A DNA stretch of 64,000 nt from Streptomyces acidiscabies (GTDB lineage: Bacteria > Actinomycetota > Actinomycetes > Streptomycetales > Streptomycetaceae). Shown here piece after piece: positions 45,532 to 54,900 of the stretch. The stretch's first letter is position 1. Every line of letters begins with the position of its first letter. The position numbers and the translations under genes were made by a program. Below the pieces are notes generated by a model, which saw only the letters and a list, made by a program, of their open reading frames with translations, made no database searches and was not told the DNA's origin. Where the stretch lies: contig NZ_JAGJBY010000002.1 of assembly GCF_020010905.1 (NCBI RefSeq), forward strand, positions 2,418,001-2,482,000, given 5' to 3'.

Positions 45532-46041
45532 GTGACGACCCCACCCCCGGGCCTGGCCCGCCTCAACACCCTCCCCGAGCCGGCCGCCCGCGCCGCCCTC
45601 CACGAGGTGTGCGCGGCGACGTCCTGGACCGACCGGGTCCTCGCGGCCCGCCCGTACGCGACCCCCGAAGCCCTGTACGACACCGGCGAGGCCGCCGCAC
45701 ACGATCTCGACGACACCGGCCTGGACGAGGCGCTCGCCGGGCACCCGGCGATAGGCCGCCCCCGCTCCGGCGACCCGGCGTCGGCGCGCGAACAGCGCGG
45801 GATGACGGACGCCGACGCCGCCGTACGGGCCGAGATGCTCGAACTGAACCTCGCCTACCAGGAACGTTTCGGCCACGTCTTCCTGATCTGCGCGACCGGC
45901 CTCACCGGGACGCAGCTGCGCGACGCCGCCCGGGAACGGATCGGGAACACGCCGGAGCGCGAACGCGAGATCGTCCGGGGGGAACTCGGCAAGATCAACC
46001 GCATCAGGCTCGTACGACTCGTCGAAGGTGATCCCGCATGA
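45532..46041 (+). CDS. uraD: OHCU decarboxylase (UraD)
   Basis: 169 residues from GTG 45532; a TTG at 45496 is possible. Decarboxylates 2-oxo-4-hydroxy-4-carboxy-5-ureidoimidazoline to S-allantoin. The active-site histidine is in AGHPAIGRPRSG; NLAYQERFGHVFLICATG and LGKINRIRLVRLV are family segments. Its ATGA overlap with uraH shows an operon. Confidence 0.92.
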   Translation: MTTPPPGLARLNTLPEPAARAALHEVCAATSWTDRVLAARPYATPEALYDTGEAAAHDLDDTGLDEALAGHPAIGRPRSGDPASAREQRGMTDADAAVRAEMLELNLAYQERFGHVFLICATGLTGTQLRDAARERIGNTPEREREIVRGELGKINRIRLVRLVEGDPA

Positions 46042-46349
46042 CCAGCACCGTGTCCACGCACATCCTGGACACCTCGGTCGGCCGCCCGGCCACCGGCGTC
46101 GTCGTGCGCCTGTCCGCGCGTTTTGGCGATGACTGGCGGGAGGTGGGGGCCTCGGTGACCGATGCCGACGGCCGCTGCAAAGACTTTCCGTCGTTGCCGG
46201 AGGGCACCGTCCACGCCCGCCTCGTCTTCGAGGTCGGCACCGAGTTCTTCCCCGAGGTCGCGGTTGCGTTCGCGGTCGCACCCGGCGAGCACTACCACGT
46301 ACCGCTGCTGCTGAATCCGTTCGGCTACTCCGTCTACCGAGGGAGCTAG
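46038..46349 (+). CDS. uraH: 5-Hydroxyisourate hydrolase (UraH, transthyretin-like)
   Basis: 103 residues. Catalyses the middle urate step. N-terminal STHILDTSVGRPATGV with the catalytic His, and the C-terminal tetrapeptide YRGS, typical of the enzyme as opposed to transthyretin. Uricase follows 5 nt later. Confidence 0.95.
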   Translation: MTSTVSTHILDTSVGRPATGVVVRLSARFGDDWREVGASVTDADGRCKDFPSLPEGTVHARLVFEVGTEFFPEVAVAFAVAPGEHYHVPLLLNPFGYSVYRGS

Positions 46350-46354
46350 GACCC

Positions 46355-47254
46355 ATGACCCGCGCACTGCTCGGCCAGAACCAGTACGGCAAGGCCGAGA
46401 CCCGAGTCGTCCGCATCGTCCGCGACGGCGCCACGCACCACATCAGGGACCTGAACGTCTCCGTCTCCCTCAGCGGCGAGATGACCGAGGTCCACTACTC
46501 CGGCTCCAACGCGAGCGTCCTGCCGACCGACACCACGAAGAACACGGTGTACGCGTTCGCCAAGGAGTACGGCATCGACTCCGCCGAGCAGTTCGGCATC
46601 GACCTCGCGCGGCACTTCGTCGCCTCGCAGGAGACGATCCACCAAGCCCGGGTCCGGATAGAGGAGTTCGCGTGGGAGCGGATCGCGAACGGGGGGGAGG
46701 GGGAGCACTCCTTCGTCCGCAAGGGACAGGAAACTCGCCTGACCCAGGTCACTTTTGACGGTTCGTCATGGGAGATCGTGTCCGGCCTGAAGGACCTCAC
46801 CGTCCTCAACTCGACCAACTCCGAGTTCTGGGGCTACGTCAAGGACCAGTACACGACCCTCCCCGAGGCGTACGACCGCATCCTCGCGACCGACGTCACC
46901 GCCCGCTGGCGCTTCAACTGGTCCGGCGCGGAAGGGGAGTTGCCGAACTGGCAGGAGTCGTACGAGGAGACGAAGCGGAACATCCTCGAAGCGTTCGCGG
47001 AGACGTACTCGCTCTCCCTCCAGCAGACGCTGTACGCGATGGGCGCGCGCGTTGTCGAACACCGGCCGGAGATCGACGAGATCCGCTTCTCGCTGCCCAA
47101 CAAGCACCATTTCCTCGTGGACTTGAAGCCGTTCGGGCTGAAGAACGACAACGAGGTGTACTTCGCCGCCGACCGGCCCTACGGCCTGATCGAGGCGACG
47201 ATCCTGCGGGACGGCGCCGAGGCGCGGATCCCGGTGGACCTCACCAACCTTTGA
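46355..47254 (+). CDS. Uricase (urate oxidase)
   Basis: 299 residues, normal length. Cofactor-free oxidation of urate to 5-hydroxyisourate. Segments NQYGKAETRVVRI, the Thr/Asp region VLPTDTTKNTVYAFAKEYG with the catalytic threonine, the VLNSTNSEFWGYVKDQYTTLPE signature, and IRFSLPNKHHFLVDL are present. Third gene of the urate operon. Confidence 0.95.
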   Translation: MTRALLGQNQYGKAETRVVRIVRDGATHHIRDLNVSVSLSGEMTEVHYSGSNASVLPTDTTKNTVYAFAKEYGIDSAEQFGIDLARHFVASQETIHQARVRIEEFAWERIANGGEGEHSFVRKGQETRLTQVTFDGSSWEIVSGLKDLTVLNSTNSEFWGYVKDQYTTLPEAYDRILATDVTARWRFNWSGAEGELPNWQESYEETKRNILEAFAETYSLSLQQTLYAMGARVVEHRPEIDEIRFSLPNKHHFLVDLKPFGLKNDNEVYFAADRPYGLIEATILRDGAEARIPVDLTNL

Positions 47255-47292
47255 CGCTTCGAGCTTTTGACGCTCTGAGAGAGGACTCTGTG

Positions 47293-48666
47293 ATGCCCCA
47301 GCGCATCGTCATCGAGAACGCGGCGATCGCGACCGTGGACGCCGCCGACACCGAGTACGAAAACGGTTACCTCGTCGTTTCCGGCAACCGCATCGAGTCG
47401 CTCGGCGCGGGCCGGGCTCCTGAGGGGCTCACGGACGTCGTCCGCCGTATCGACGCGACCGGCCACCTGGTCACCCCCGGCCTGGTCAACACGCACCACC
47501 ACTTCTACCAGTGGATCACCCGGGGCCTGGCCACCGACCACAACCTCTTCGACTGGCTCGTCGCCCTCTACCCGACCTGGGCGCGCATCGACGAGCCGAT
47601 GGTCCGTGCGGCGGCCGAGGGCTCCCTCGCGATGATGGCGCGCGGCGGCGTCACCACCGCGATGGACCACCACTACGTCTTCCCGCGCGGCACCGGCGAC
47701 CTCTCCGCCGCGATCATCGGCGCCGCGAGCGACATGGGCGTCCGCTTCACGCTCGCGCGCGGTTCGATGGACCGGGGCGAGTCGGACGGCGGTCTGCCGC
47801 CGGACTTCGCGGTGGAGACCCTGGACGGCGCGCTCGCGGCCACCGAGGAGACGGTACGCCGCCACCACGACCCGTCCTTCGACGCGATGACCCAAGTCGC
47901 CGTCGCCCCCTGCTCCCCGTTCTCCGTCTCCACCGAACTCCTGCGCCAGGGCGCCGAGGTGGCCCGCCGTCTCGGCGTACGCCTGCACACGCACGGCTCG
48001 GAGACGGTCGAGGAGGAGAAGTTCTGCCACGAGCTCTTCGGCATGGGCCCCACGGACTACTTCGAGTCCACGGGCTGGCTCGGCGAGGACGTGTGGATGG
48101 CGCACTGCGTCCACATGAACGACTCGGACATCGAGGCGTTCGCGCGGACCCGCACGGGGGTCGCGCACTGTCCCTCGTCCAACGCACGGTTGGCGGCCGG
48201 GATCGCCCGGGTCCCCGACATGCTCGCGGCGGGCGTCCCGGTCGGCCTCGGCGTCGACGGCACGGCGTCCAACGAATCCGGGGAACTGCACACGGAGTTG
48301 AGGAACGCGCTGCTGATCAACCGGCTGGGGGCGCATCGGGAGGCGGCGCTCAACGCGCGCCAGGCGCTGCGGCTCGGCACGTACGGGGGTGCCCAAGTCC
48401 TGGGTCGCGCAAGGGAGATCGGCTCCCTGGAGGCCGGCAAGCTGGCGGACCTCGTCCTATGGCGTCTCGACACGCTGGCCCACGCGTCGATCGCCGATCC
48501 GGTGACGGCGCTGGTCTTCGGGGCGGCGGCTCCGGTGACGGCGTCGTTCGTGAATGGGCGTCAGATCGTGGAGGAGGGGCGGTTGTTGACGGTGGACGAG
48601 GATGCGATCGCGCGGGCGACGCGGGCGGAGGCGCGGAGGTTGGCGGGGATCGCGGGGGGTCGGTAG
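47293..48666 (+). CDS. 8-Oxoguanine deaminase-like amidohydrolase
   Basis: 457 residues from ATG 47293; GTG one codon earlier is equivalent. Metal-dependent deaminase fold: NTHHHFYQWITRGLATDHNLF (first HxH), HTHGSETVEEEKFCHELFG, AHCVHMND, and GLGVDGTASNESGE. These match deaminases acting on 8-oxoguanine and related purines, feeding urate to the enzymes upstream. Ends before a minisatellite. Confidence 0.88.
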   Translation: MPQRIVIENAAIATVDAADTEYENGYLVVSGNRIESLGAGRAPEGLTDVVRRIDATGHLVTPGLVNTHHHFYQWITRGLATDHNLFDWLVALYPTWARIDEPMVRAAAEGSLAMMARGGVTTAMDHHYVFPRGTGDLSAAIIGAASDMGVRFTLARGSMDRGESDGGLPPDFAVETLDGALAATEETVRRHHDPSFDAMTQVAVAPCSPFSVSTELLRQGAEVARRLGVRLHTHGSETVEEEKFCHELFGMGPTDYFESTGWLGEDVWMAHCVHMNDSDIEAFARTRTGVAHCPSSNARLAAGIARVPDMLAAGVPVGLGVDGTASNESGELHTELRNALLINRLGAHREAALNARQALRLGTYGGAQVLGRAREIGSLEAGKLADLVLWRLDTLAHASIADPVTALVFGAAAPVTASFVNGRQIVEEGRLLTVDEDAIARATRAEARRLAGIAGGR

Positions 48667-48679
48667 GGGCAGGCTGCGC

Positions 48680-49090
48680 GGCTCGCTCCTATCGACCCGG
48701 GCGGGTTGCGCGGCCCGGTCCGGGAGGGGGCCTGCTCCGCGCCCCGGCCGGGCAGGGGATCGGCCTCGCGGTCCGGTAGAGGATCGGCTTCGCGGTCCGG
48801 CCTCGGGGAAACGCCGCGTTCTGGCCAGGCAGGGCGTCAACTCCACGCCCGGTCCGGCAGGGGACAACTCCGCGCCTCGGTCCGGCAGGGGGCAACTCCG
48901 CGCCTCGGCCCGGCGGGGCGTCAGCTTCGCGCCTCGGCCCGGCAAGGCGTCAACTCCGAGTCCTGGCCCGGCAGGGCATCAACTCCGCGCCTCGGCCCGG
49001 CGGGGCGTCAGCTTCGCGCCTCGGCCCGGCAAGGCGTCAACTCCGAGTCCTGGCCCGGCAGGGCATCAACTCCGCGCCCCGGCCCGGCAG
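48680..49090. repeat. 29-bp minisatellite with exact 87-bp duplication
   Basis: A run of degenerate 29-nt units around CGGCCCGGCAGGGCGTCAAC, best preserved from 48840. Bases 48901-48987 and 48988-49074 are an exact tandem copy of an 87-bp, three-unit block. Fills the 400-nt gap between convergent genes and runs into the 3' end of the AraC gene. No gene or CRISPR-like spacers in it. Confidence 0.88.
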
Positions 49091-49854
49091 GGCGTCGGCT
49101 CCGGTAGGCGGCCCGTCATGAATGCCCGGGGCGGCACGCCCATCAGGGCGCGGAAGTCGGCCGTCATGTGCGACTGGTCGTAGTAGCCGCTGGAGACGGC
49201 CAGTTCGGCCCACGGGAGGGTGGACGCGTGGGCCAGGACATGGCGTACGCGGCTGATGCGGGCGAAGTGCTTGGGGGAGAGGCCGATGCCGTCGGCGAAC
49301 AGGTTGCGCAACTGGCGTTCGCTGACGGCCAGTTGATCGGCGACCTCGCGGACCGTGCCGGGCTCCGCCGAGAGCGCGTGAGCCGCCGCGCGGAGCACAC
49401 GTTCACGCGGGCCCCGCACCGGAGGCGGCAGCAGCTCCGCGAGCCGACCGGGGACGTCTTCCGGTTCGGGGACGGCCAGTTCGCGGGCGAGGTGACGCGC
49501 GAGCCGGGTCGGCAGGGCGGACGCCGGGAGCGTCCGGTCCACCAACTCGGCGGCGGACAGGCCGAACAGGGGCCGTACCGCTCCCGGCGCCAGCCTCAGA
49601 CGCAGGCAGGACACCGGGCGGTCGTACGGGTCGGTGCGGTACGCGGCGCGGGTGCGGGGCCCGACGACGAGGACGTCACGCCGCCCGGACCGCTCGGCCC
49701 GCACCAGGATCTCCGAGGCGGGTTCGGGTACGTCCGTGAAGGCGCCGGCCGGCGGGAGTCGCGCGGCGGAGCTGTCGATGCCGGTGATCCAGGCGGCCAA
49801 CTCGGCGGGTACGTGCGGTGGTTGACCGGCGGTGGGAGGCGTCACCCTCGTCAC
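49066..49854 (-). CDS. AraC-family transcriptional regulator
   Basis: 262 residues. The N-terminal domain resembles the DUF6597-like sensor of Streptomyces AraC proteins. The C-terminal double helix-turn-helix includes TVREVADQLAVSERQLRNLFADGIGLSPKHFARISR and WAELAVSSGYYDQSHMTADFRALMG. The last dozen codons and the stop lie inside the minisatellite. Divergent from the NmrA-type gene, which it probably controls. Confidence 0.9.
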   Translation of the reverse strand: MTRVTPPTAGQPPHVPAELAAWITGIDSSAARLPPAGAFTDVPEPASEILVRAERSGRRDVLVVGPRTRAAYRTDPYDRPVSCLRLRLAPGAVRPLFGLSAAELVDRTLPASALPTRLARHLARELAVPEPEDVPGRLAELLPPPVRGPRERVLRAAAHALSAEPGTVREVADQLAVSERQLRNLFADGIGLSPKHFARISRVRHVLAHASTLPWAELAVSSGYYDQSHMTADFRALMGVPPRAFMTGRLPEPTPCRAGARS

Positions 49855-49931
49855 TGTAGGCGCCGGTACGCGGTCCGGGTGTGCCGGAATCTCCTAGAAC
49901 CTCGGCCCCTTCGGCCGCCACCGTGGCGTAC

Positions 49932-50780
49932 ATGATCCTCGTGACCGGTGCCACGGGCACCATCGGCAGTGAACTCGTACGGCAGTTGGCGGCGCGCGGC
50001 GAGAAGGTGCGCGCGCTGACGCGTGACCCGGGCGCAGCCCAACTCCCGCCGGACGTCGAAGTGGTACGCGGCGACTACCGCGAACCGGCCTCCCTGGACG
50101 CGGCGATGAGCGGTGCGACGTCCGCGTTCCTCGTCGGCCTGCCTGGACCGTCCGGTGGCCACGATCTCCCGCTGGTGGCGGCGGCCCGCGCGGCCGGCGT
50201 GGGGCGGCTGGTCAAGGTGTCCGCGATCGCCACCGGCGACGAGGCGTCGGGCCCCGGCTCCCAGTGGCACGTGGCGGGTGAACGGGCAGTACGGGAGAGC
50301 GGCGCGGGGTGGGCCGTCCTGCGCCCGTCCACGTTCGCCTCCAACACCCTCGACTGGGCGGTTCCCCTCGCGGCGGGCGACCCCGTCCTGAACCTCACGG
50401 GCGACGGCCGCCAGGGCGTGATCGACCCCCGCGACATCGCCGAGGCCGCCGCGGTCCTCCTCCTCGCCGACCACCCCGCGAACCGCACGTACACGCTCAC
50501 GGGCCCTGCCCTCCTCAGCGTCCCCGACCAGGCGGCGGCCCTCGCAGACGTACTGGCCCGACCGGTCCCCACCCGCGCCCTCACCCCCGCCGAGGCCCAC
50601 GCCCACCTCCTGTCCCGAGGCTGGGACGAAGCGACGGCCCAGGGCGTCCTGGAGGGCTCGGCCTACGTCCGCCGGGGCGGCAATGCGGTCGTCACGGACG
50701 ATGTACCGCGCCTGCTGGGGCGCCCGGCGCGGACGTACAGGGAGTGGGCGTACGACCATCGGGGGGAGTTCGGGGTGTAG
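49932..50780 (+). CDS. NmrA-like NAD(P)-binding protein
   Basis: 282 residues from ATG 49932. Atypical short-chain dehydrogenase fold with VTGATGTIGSELVRQLAARG at the start, VVRGDYREPASLDAAM and VLRPSTFASNTL. Members include NAD(P)H:quinone oxidoreductases and redox sensors. No catalytic tyrosine-lysine pair is obvious, as usual for NmrA types. Paired with a divergent AraC gene. Confidence 0.88.
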   Translation: MILVTGATGTIGSELVRQLAARGEKVRALTRDPGAAQLPPDVEVVRGDYREPASLDAAMSGATSAFLVGLPGPSGGHDLPLVAAARAAGVGRLVKVSAIATGDEASGPGSQWHVAGERAVRESGAGWAVLRPSTFASNTLDWAVPLAAGDPVLNLTGDGRQGVIDPRDIAEAAAVLLLADHPANRTYTLTGPALLSVPDQAAALADVLARPVPTRALTPAEAHAHLLSRGWDEATAQGVLEGSAYVRRGGNAVVTDDVPRLLGRPARTYREWAYDHRGEFGV

Positions 50781-50809
50781 ACCTCCGCTGAGCGACACCC
50801 CTCGACTTT

Positions 50810-51110
50810 GCTCCCGGGCCCCGGCCTCGGGCCCCGGCCTCGGGCCCCGGCCTCGGGCCCCGGCCTCGGGCCCCGGCCCGGCCCCGGCCTCGGGCCCCGG
50901 CCTCGGGCCTCGGGCCCCGGCCCCGGCCCGGCCCTGGCCCCGGCCTCGGGCCCCGGCCTCGGGCCCCGGCCTCGGGCCCCGGCCTCGGGCCCGGGGCCCT
51001 CGGGCCCGGCCTCGGGCCCCGGCCTCGGGCCCCGGCCTCGGGCCCCGGCCTCGGGCCCCGGCACCCCGGGCCCTGCCACCCCGGGCCCGTTCCCCGGCCC
51101 CGGCACCCCG
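50810..51110. repeat. 12-bp GC minisatellite between convergent genes
   Basis: About 300 nt made almost only of G and C with the unit GGCCCCGGCCTC repeated many times, some units shortened. Open frames across it are composition artefacts. It lies between the NmrA gene and the convergent hypothetical gene and may act as a structured 3' barrier. Confidence 0.88.
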
Positions 51111-51113
51111 CCC

Positions 51114-51728
51114 TCATCTCCGCCGAGGCGAGGCCAACAAGTACCGCTCCCGCGACCGCGTGTCCGTGTGCTCGCTCACCTGCCAACCGGCCGCCTCCAA
51201 CGCCCGTGCGCAGGGTGCGAGTTCGGGGCCGTACACCGCGACCGCCTCCGGCTGGGGCGTCGCCCGTACCCGGTAGCCGTCCTCGTCCGGCCCGGCGGGC
51301 AGTCGATCCGCCGCCTCCAGGGCCAGCGCGGCGGCGCGTACGAGGTGTGCGCGCTCCCAGGCGCACGGGCGCGTGGTGTCGCCGTCCGGATCGGTCATCC
51401 GGCGCAGTTCCAGGAGCCCCTGCCAGGCGCTGTGCACCTCGCGGGCGCGGGCGGGTGTACGCGCGGGCGGCGCCTCCTCCCCTCCGACGCGAGCCGCGAA
51501 GACACCGGTGTCCGGAGGCGGCGCGGGGACCGCCCGCTGAACGGGCTCCTCCCGCACTCGCTGCCCCGCCGGGGTCAAGAAGTGATCGTGCGGCGGCCGA
51601 GGATGCCGAAACGCGAGCCCCCGCTTCACCAGCGCGTCGAGCTGCGCGGCAGTCCCCTTCAGCCGCCCGGTGACCGGCTCGGCGGCATCGATCACCCGCC
51701 GCTGAGCGGCGGTCGGCGGCCGTATCAC
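51114..51728 (-). CDS. Hypothetical protein with possible winged helix
   Basis: 204 residues, not recognised. The first 65 residues (AAQRRVIDAAEPV ... LTPAGQRVRE) look like a winged-helix domain; the rest is charged and helical with WERAHLVRAAALALEAADRLP. Codon usage looks genuine. Divergent from the helicase-PLD gene at 51914. Confidence 0.7.
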   Translation of the reverse strand: MIRPPTAAQRRVIDAAEPVTGRLKGTAAQLDALVKRGLAFRHPRPPHDHFLTPAGQRVREEPVQRAVPAPPPDTGVFAARVGGEEAPPARTPARAREVHSAWQGLLELRRMTDPDGDTTRPCAWERAHLVRAAALALEAADRLPAGPDEDGYRVRATPQPEAVAVYGPELAPCARALEAAGWQVSEHTDTRSRERYLLASPRRR

Positions 51729-51913
51729 GTCGTACCTCCTCTCCTGCTCGGAAGGTTACGACGAGGGTCTGACAACAGCCTGTCCCAGCCCCCGGCAGAT
51801 CCACCGCGACCTCACCCGAAGTGGCGGATTCATACAGGTCGGCCCCCTGTCCTATAAGCGCACGTGATAGGTGTATCGATCCGGCTGGAGAGGTCGAGGG
51901 GGAGCAGGCGGGT

Positions 51914-54900
51914 ATGGGGTGGCGTGAGGAGATCGTCAGCGCGGTGGAGGCATGGCTGGCGCTGGAAGGGGGAGCGGGACGGCGCGCGTCCTGGATCTGT
52001 GTGGGTCGCGCGGTGCGCACCGGGGAGTCCGGTGTGTACACCGTGGACGTGCGGGGGAAAGACACGGCTGCCGACCAGGTGGAGTCCCTGCGGCTGGCGG
52101 ACTCGCAGGAACCGACGGACGACTCCGGACACGCCGTCCTGGAGGCAACGCAGAGCGGCTCGGCGCTGACCGTGCGGGTCGCGGAGTTCGCGCAACCCGC
52201 CGACCCGCACCTCTGGATACTCAAGCAGCCGCCGACCTTCCTCATCGAGGCCCTGCGTGACCGATTCAAGACGCTCCCGGACGCACCCCTCGCCGCGCTG
52301 CTCGCCGAGGGCCGACCGGGTGGCGCTCCGGCCGACGCCGTGGCTCCGGCGGGTCTTCTGGAGGCACAGCAGGAGGTGTACAGGGCCTGTCTGGGTTCCG
52401 GTGTGTGGCTGGTGTGGGGACCACCGGGGACCGGCAAGACCATGGTGCTCACGAAGGCGATCGGCGACCTCATGGCCGACGACAAGCATGTCCTGCTGGT
52501 GTCGGCCACGAACATCGCCGTGGACAACGCGCTGCTGGGTGTCGTACGGGAACGGCGGCACGGTCCGGGGGACGTGGTCCGCGTGGGTCCCCCGCATCTG
52601 CGCCAGGTCGCCGAGGACCCGGACGTCTCTCTGCCGCTCATCGTCCGTGCCAGGCTCTCCGAGGTCGACACCCGGCGCACCGACACGGCTCGGCGGCTGC
52701 GGGAGGCCGACGCGCGGTCCCGGCGCTTCGAGGAACTCCAGGCGCGCCTCACCGGGTTCGACGCGGCTGCTTACGCGCAGGCGCGTACCCGGCTCGATGC
52801 GGCGGGGGGAAGCGCTGCGGCCTTCGACCGGCTGCTCGAAGAGCTGAGGCGGGAGGAACTCGCCACCGAGGCGCGCTTCTTGGCGGTGTACGAGGAATCG
52901 ACGGCCGCGCAGCGGCAGTTGGGTGAGACGAAGGACGCTCAGAAGCTCTGGAAGACCGTCGACGACCTGCACGCGCAGGCCGCCAGGCTCGACACGGCGG
53001 CTCTCCGGGAGGAGGCCGATGCCTTGCTGGCAGGGCAGGTGGCTCAGGAGGCCAAGGACACCCTCGCGGAGCTTGAGGAGGAGGCCGGCCGACGCCTGAT
53101 CCGGCGCGGGAAGAAACAACTCGACCAGGCTCGTACGGCACTTGGGGAGGCGGAAGGCGCGTACACGGACGCCGTCCTGACAGCACGCCGCGCACGGGAG
53201 GTCGCCGACCGCAGAGCGCGGGACCTCATGACCGAGGCGGACTCGCTCGCACGGACCGTCCCGTACTCGCGTGAGCGGATCGAGGAACTGGAGCGGAACG
53301 TGGCCGTCACGTCGGAGGCGGTGCGCAGCATGGTGCCGACGTACGAGCAGGTAGAGGCGGACCGCCGACACGCCGAGGACACCCGGCGGTTCGTGATCGA
53401 GGCTCAACAGCTCGTCGACTCCGCCGACCGGCGTGGCCATCCGGAACTCCACACCCTTGTCGGACAGTTGAGGCCGACAGTCACCCAGGACCAGGAGCAG
53501 CGTCCCGAGTTGGAGAAGGCGTACAAGGCCGTGGAGGCCGAGTACGAGCGCCTCGCTCGCGACGCACAGGGGGAGATCATCGCCGGTGCCCGGCTCGTGG
53601 CGACCACCCTGGCGCGCTTCCGTACCAACAAGCACGTGTACGACAAGCAGTACGACGTCGTCCTCGTCGACGAGGCGGGTGCCGCCACCGCACCCGAGGT
53701 GCTTCTCGCGGCGGCCCGTGCCCGCACCACGGCTGTCCTGCTCGGCGACTTCATGCAACTGGGACCCGTGCTCTCTCCCGCGATCGAGGAGAGCGAACGC
53801 GCGGACGTCCGGCGCTGGCTCCAGCCGGACATCTTCCAGCTGTGCGGGATCGACGACTCCGCCTCCGCTCAGGCGCACCCCGGCTGCATCACCCTCGTCG
53901 AACAGAACCGCTTCGGACTCGCGGTCATGGATCTCGCCAACGCGATCGCCTACGACGGGACGTTGCGCGCCGGACAGTTGGCGCGCTCGCGGGGTGGTGA
54001 CGAGCCGGAGATCGTCCTGATCGACACGGACGGGACCGGGGAGATCGGCATACCCCAGCGGATGACCCCGGCAAGTGGCTGGTGGCCTGCCGGTGCTCTG
54101 CTTGCCAGAGCTCTGGTCGAACTCCATCGCGACCAGGGAGAGGAGACGGGTGTCGTCACGCCGTACCGCTTCCAGGAGGAGGCGACGCTGGAGGCCCTGC
54201 GTGACGTGGAAGGTGTCGGAGGCCGCAGCGGAGCGCCGCTGGCGGAGGTCGGCACGGCGCACCGTTTCCAGGGACGGGAGTTTCCCGTGGTGGTCTTCGA
54301 CACCGTCGAGTCGCAGACCGGTCGGGCCATGTGGATGGGGCAGGCGTCGCGCGCCGACGGCGCCGGACGCTGGCAGCGCAGCGGCGTACGCCTGTTCAAC
54401 GTGGCGGTCACCCGCGTCCAGCACCGTCTCTACGTCGTCGGCAGCCGGGAGCGGATCGTCGCGGCCCAGCGCGTGCCGGGACTCGCACTGGGCGCCGTCG
54501 GCCGGATGCTGGACGAGAAGCGGCTGCGTACGGTCCCGGCGACCGCGCTCGTCGCACCGCACACCGCTCCCCAGGCCGCCGACCGGCTCGGTCCCTTCGG
54601 CTCCCGGCTGGCCGACGTGCTCTCCCGGCACGTGGAGATCACCGACGTGGACGACGAGACGGAGTTCTACGACACCTTCGTACGGCTCCTCGGTGCGGCC
54701 CGGACGTCGGTCTGGCTGTGGGCTCCCTGGGTCAAGAACCGGGTCCGCTCCCTGCTGCCGCTCCTCTACGCGGCGCGGGAGCGCGGCGTACGCGTCACCG
54801 TCTTCGTCCGCGACCCCTTCGACGACCTCCAGCGCAAGAGTCCCGAGCTCGTCGACGAACTCAAGGAGGTCGCCGACACCGTGGTCCGGATGAACGTCAT

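Noticed and set aside
48840..49080. Repeat array considered as CRISPR
   Set aside because: Units abut directly without unique spacers and no cas genes are present.
48602..49183. Open frame of about 190 codons across the 29-bp repeats
   Set aside because: It is made of repeat units with no folded-protein character, overlaps two well-supported genes and has no ribosome binding site.
50692..52752. Long minus-strand open frame across the 12-bp repeats and helicase start
   Set aside because: Translates to Pro/Gly/Arg-rich noise and lies opposite clear genes; caused by extreme GC content.
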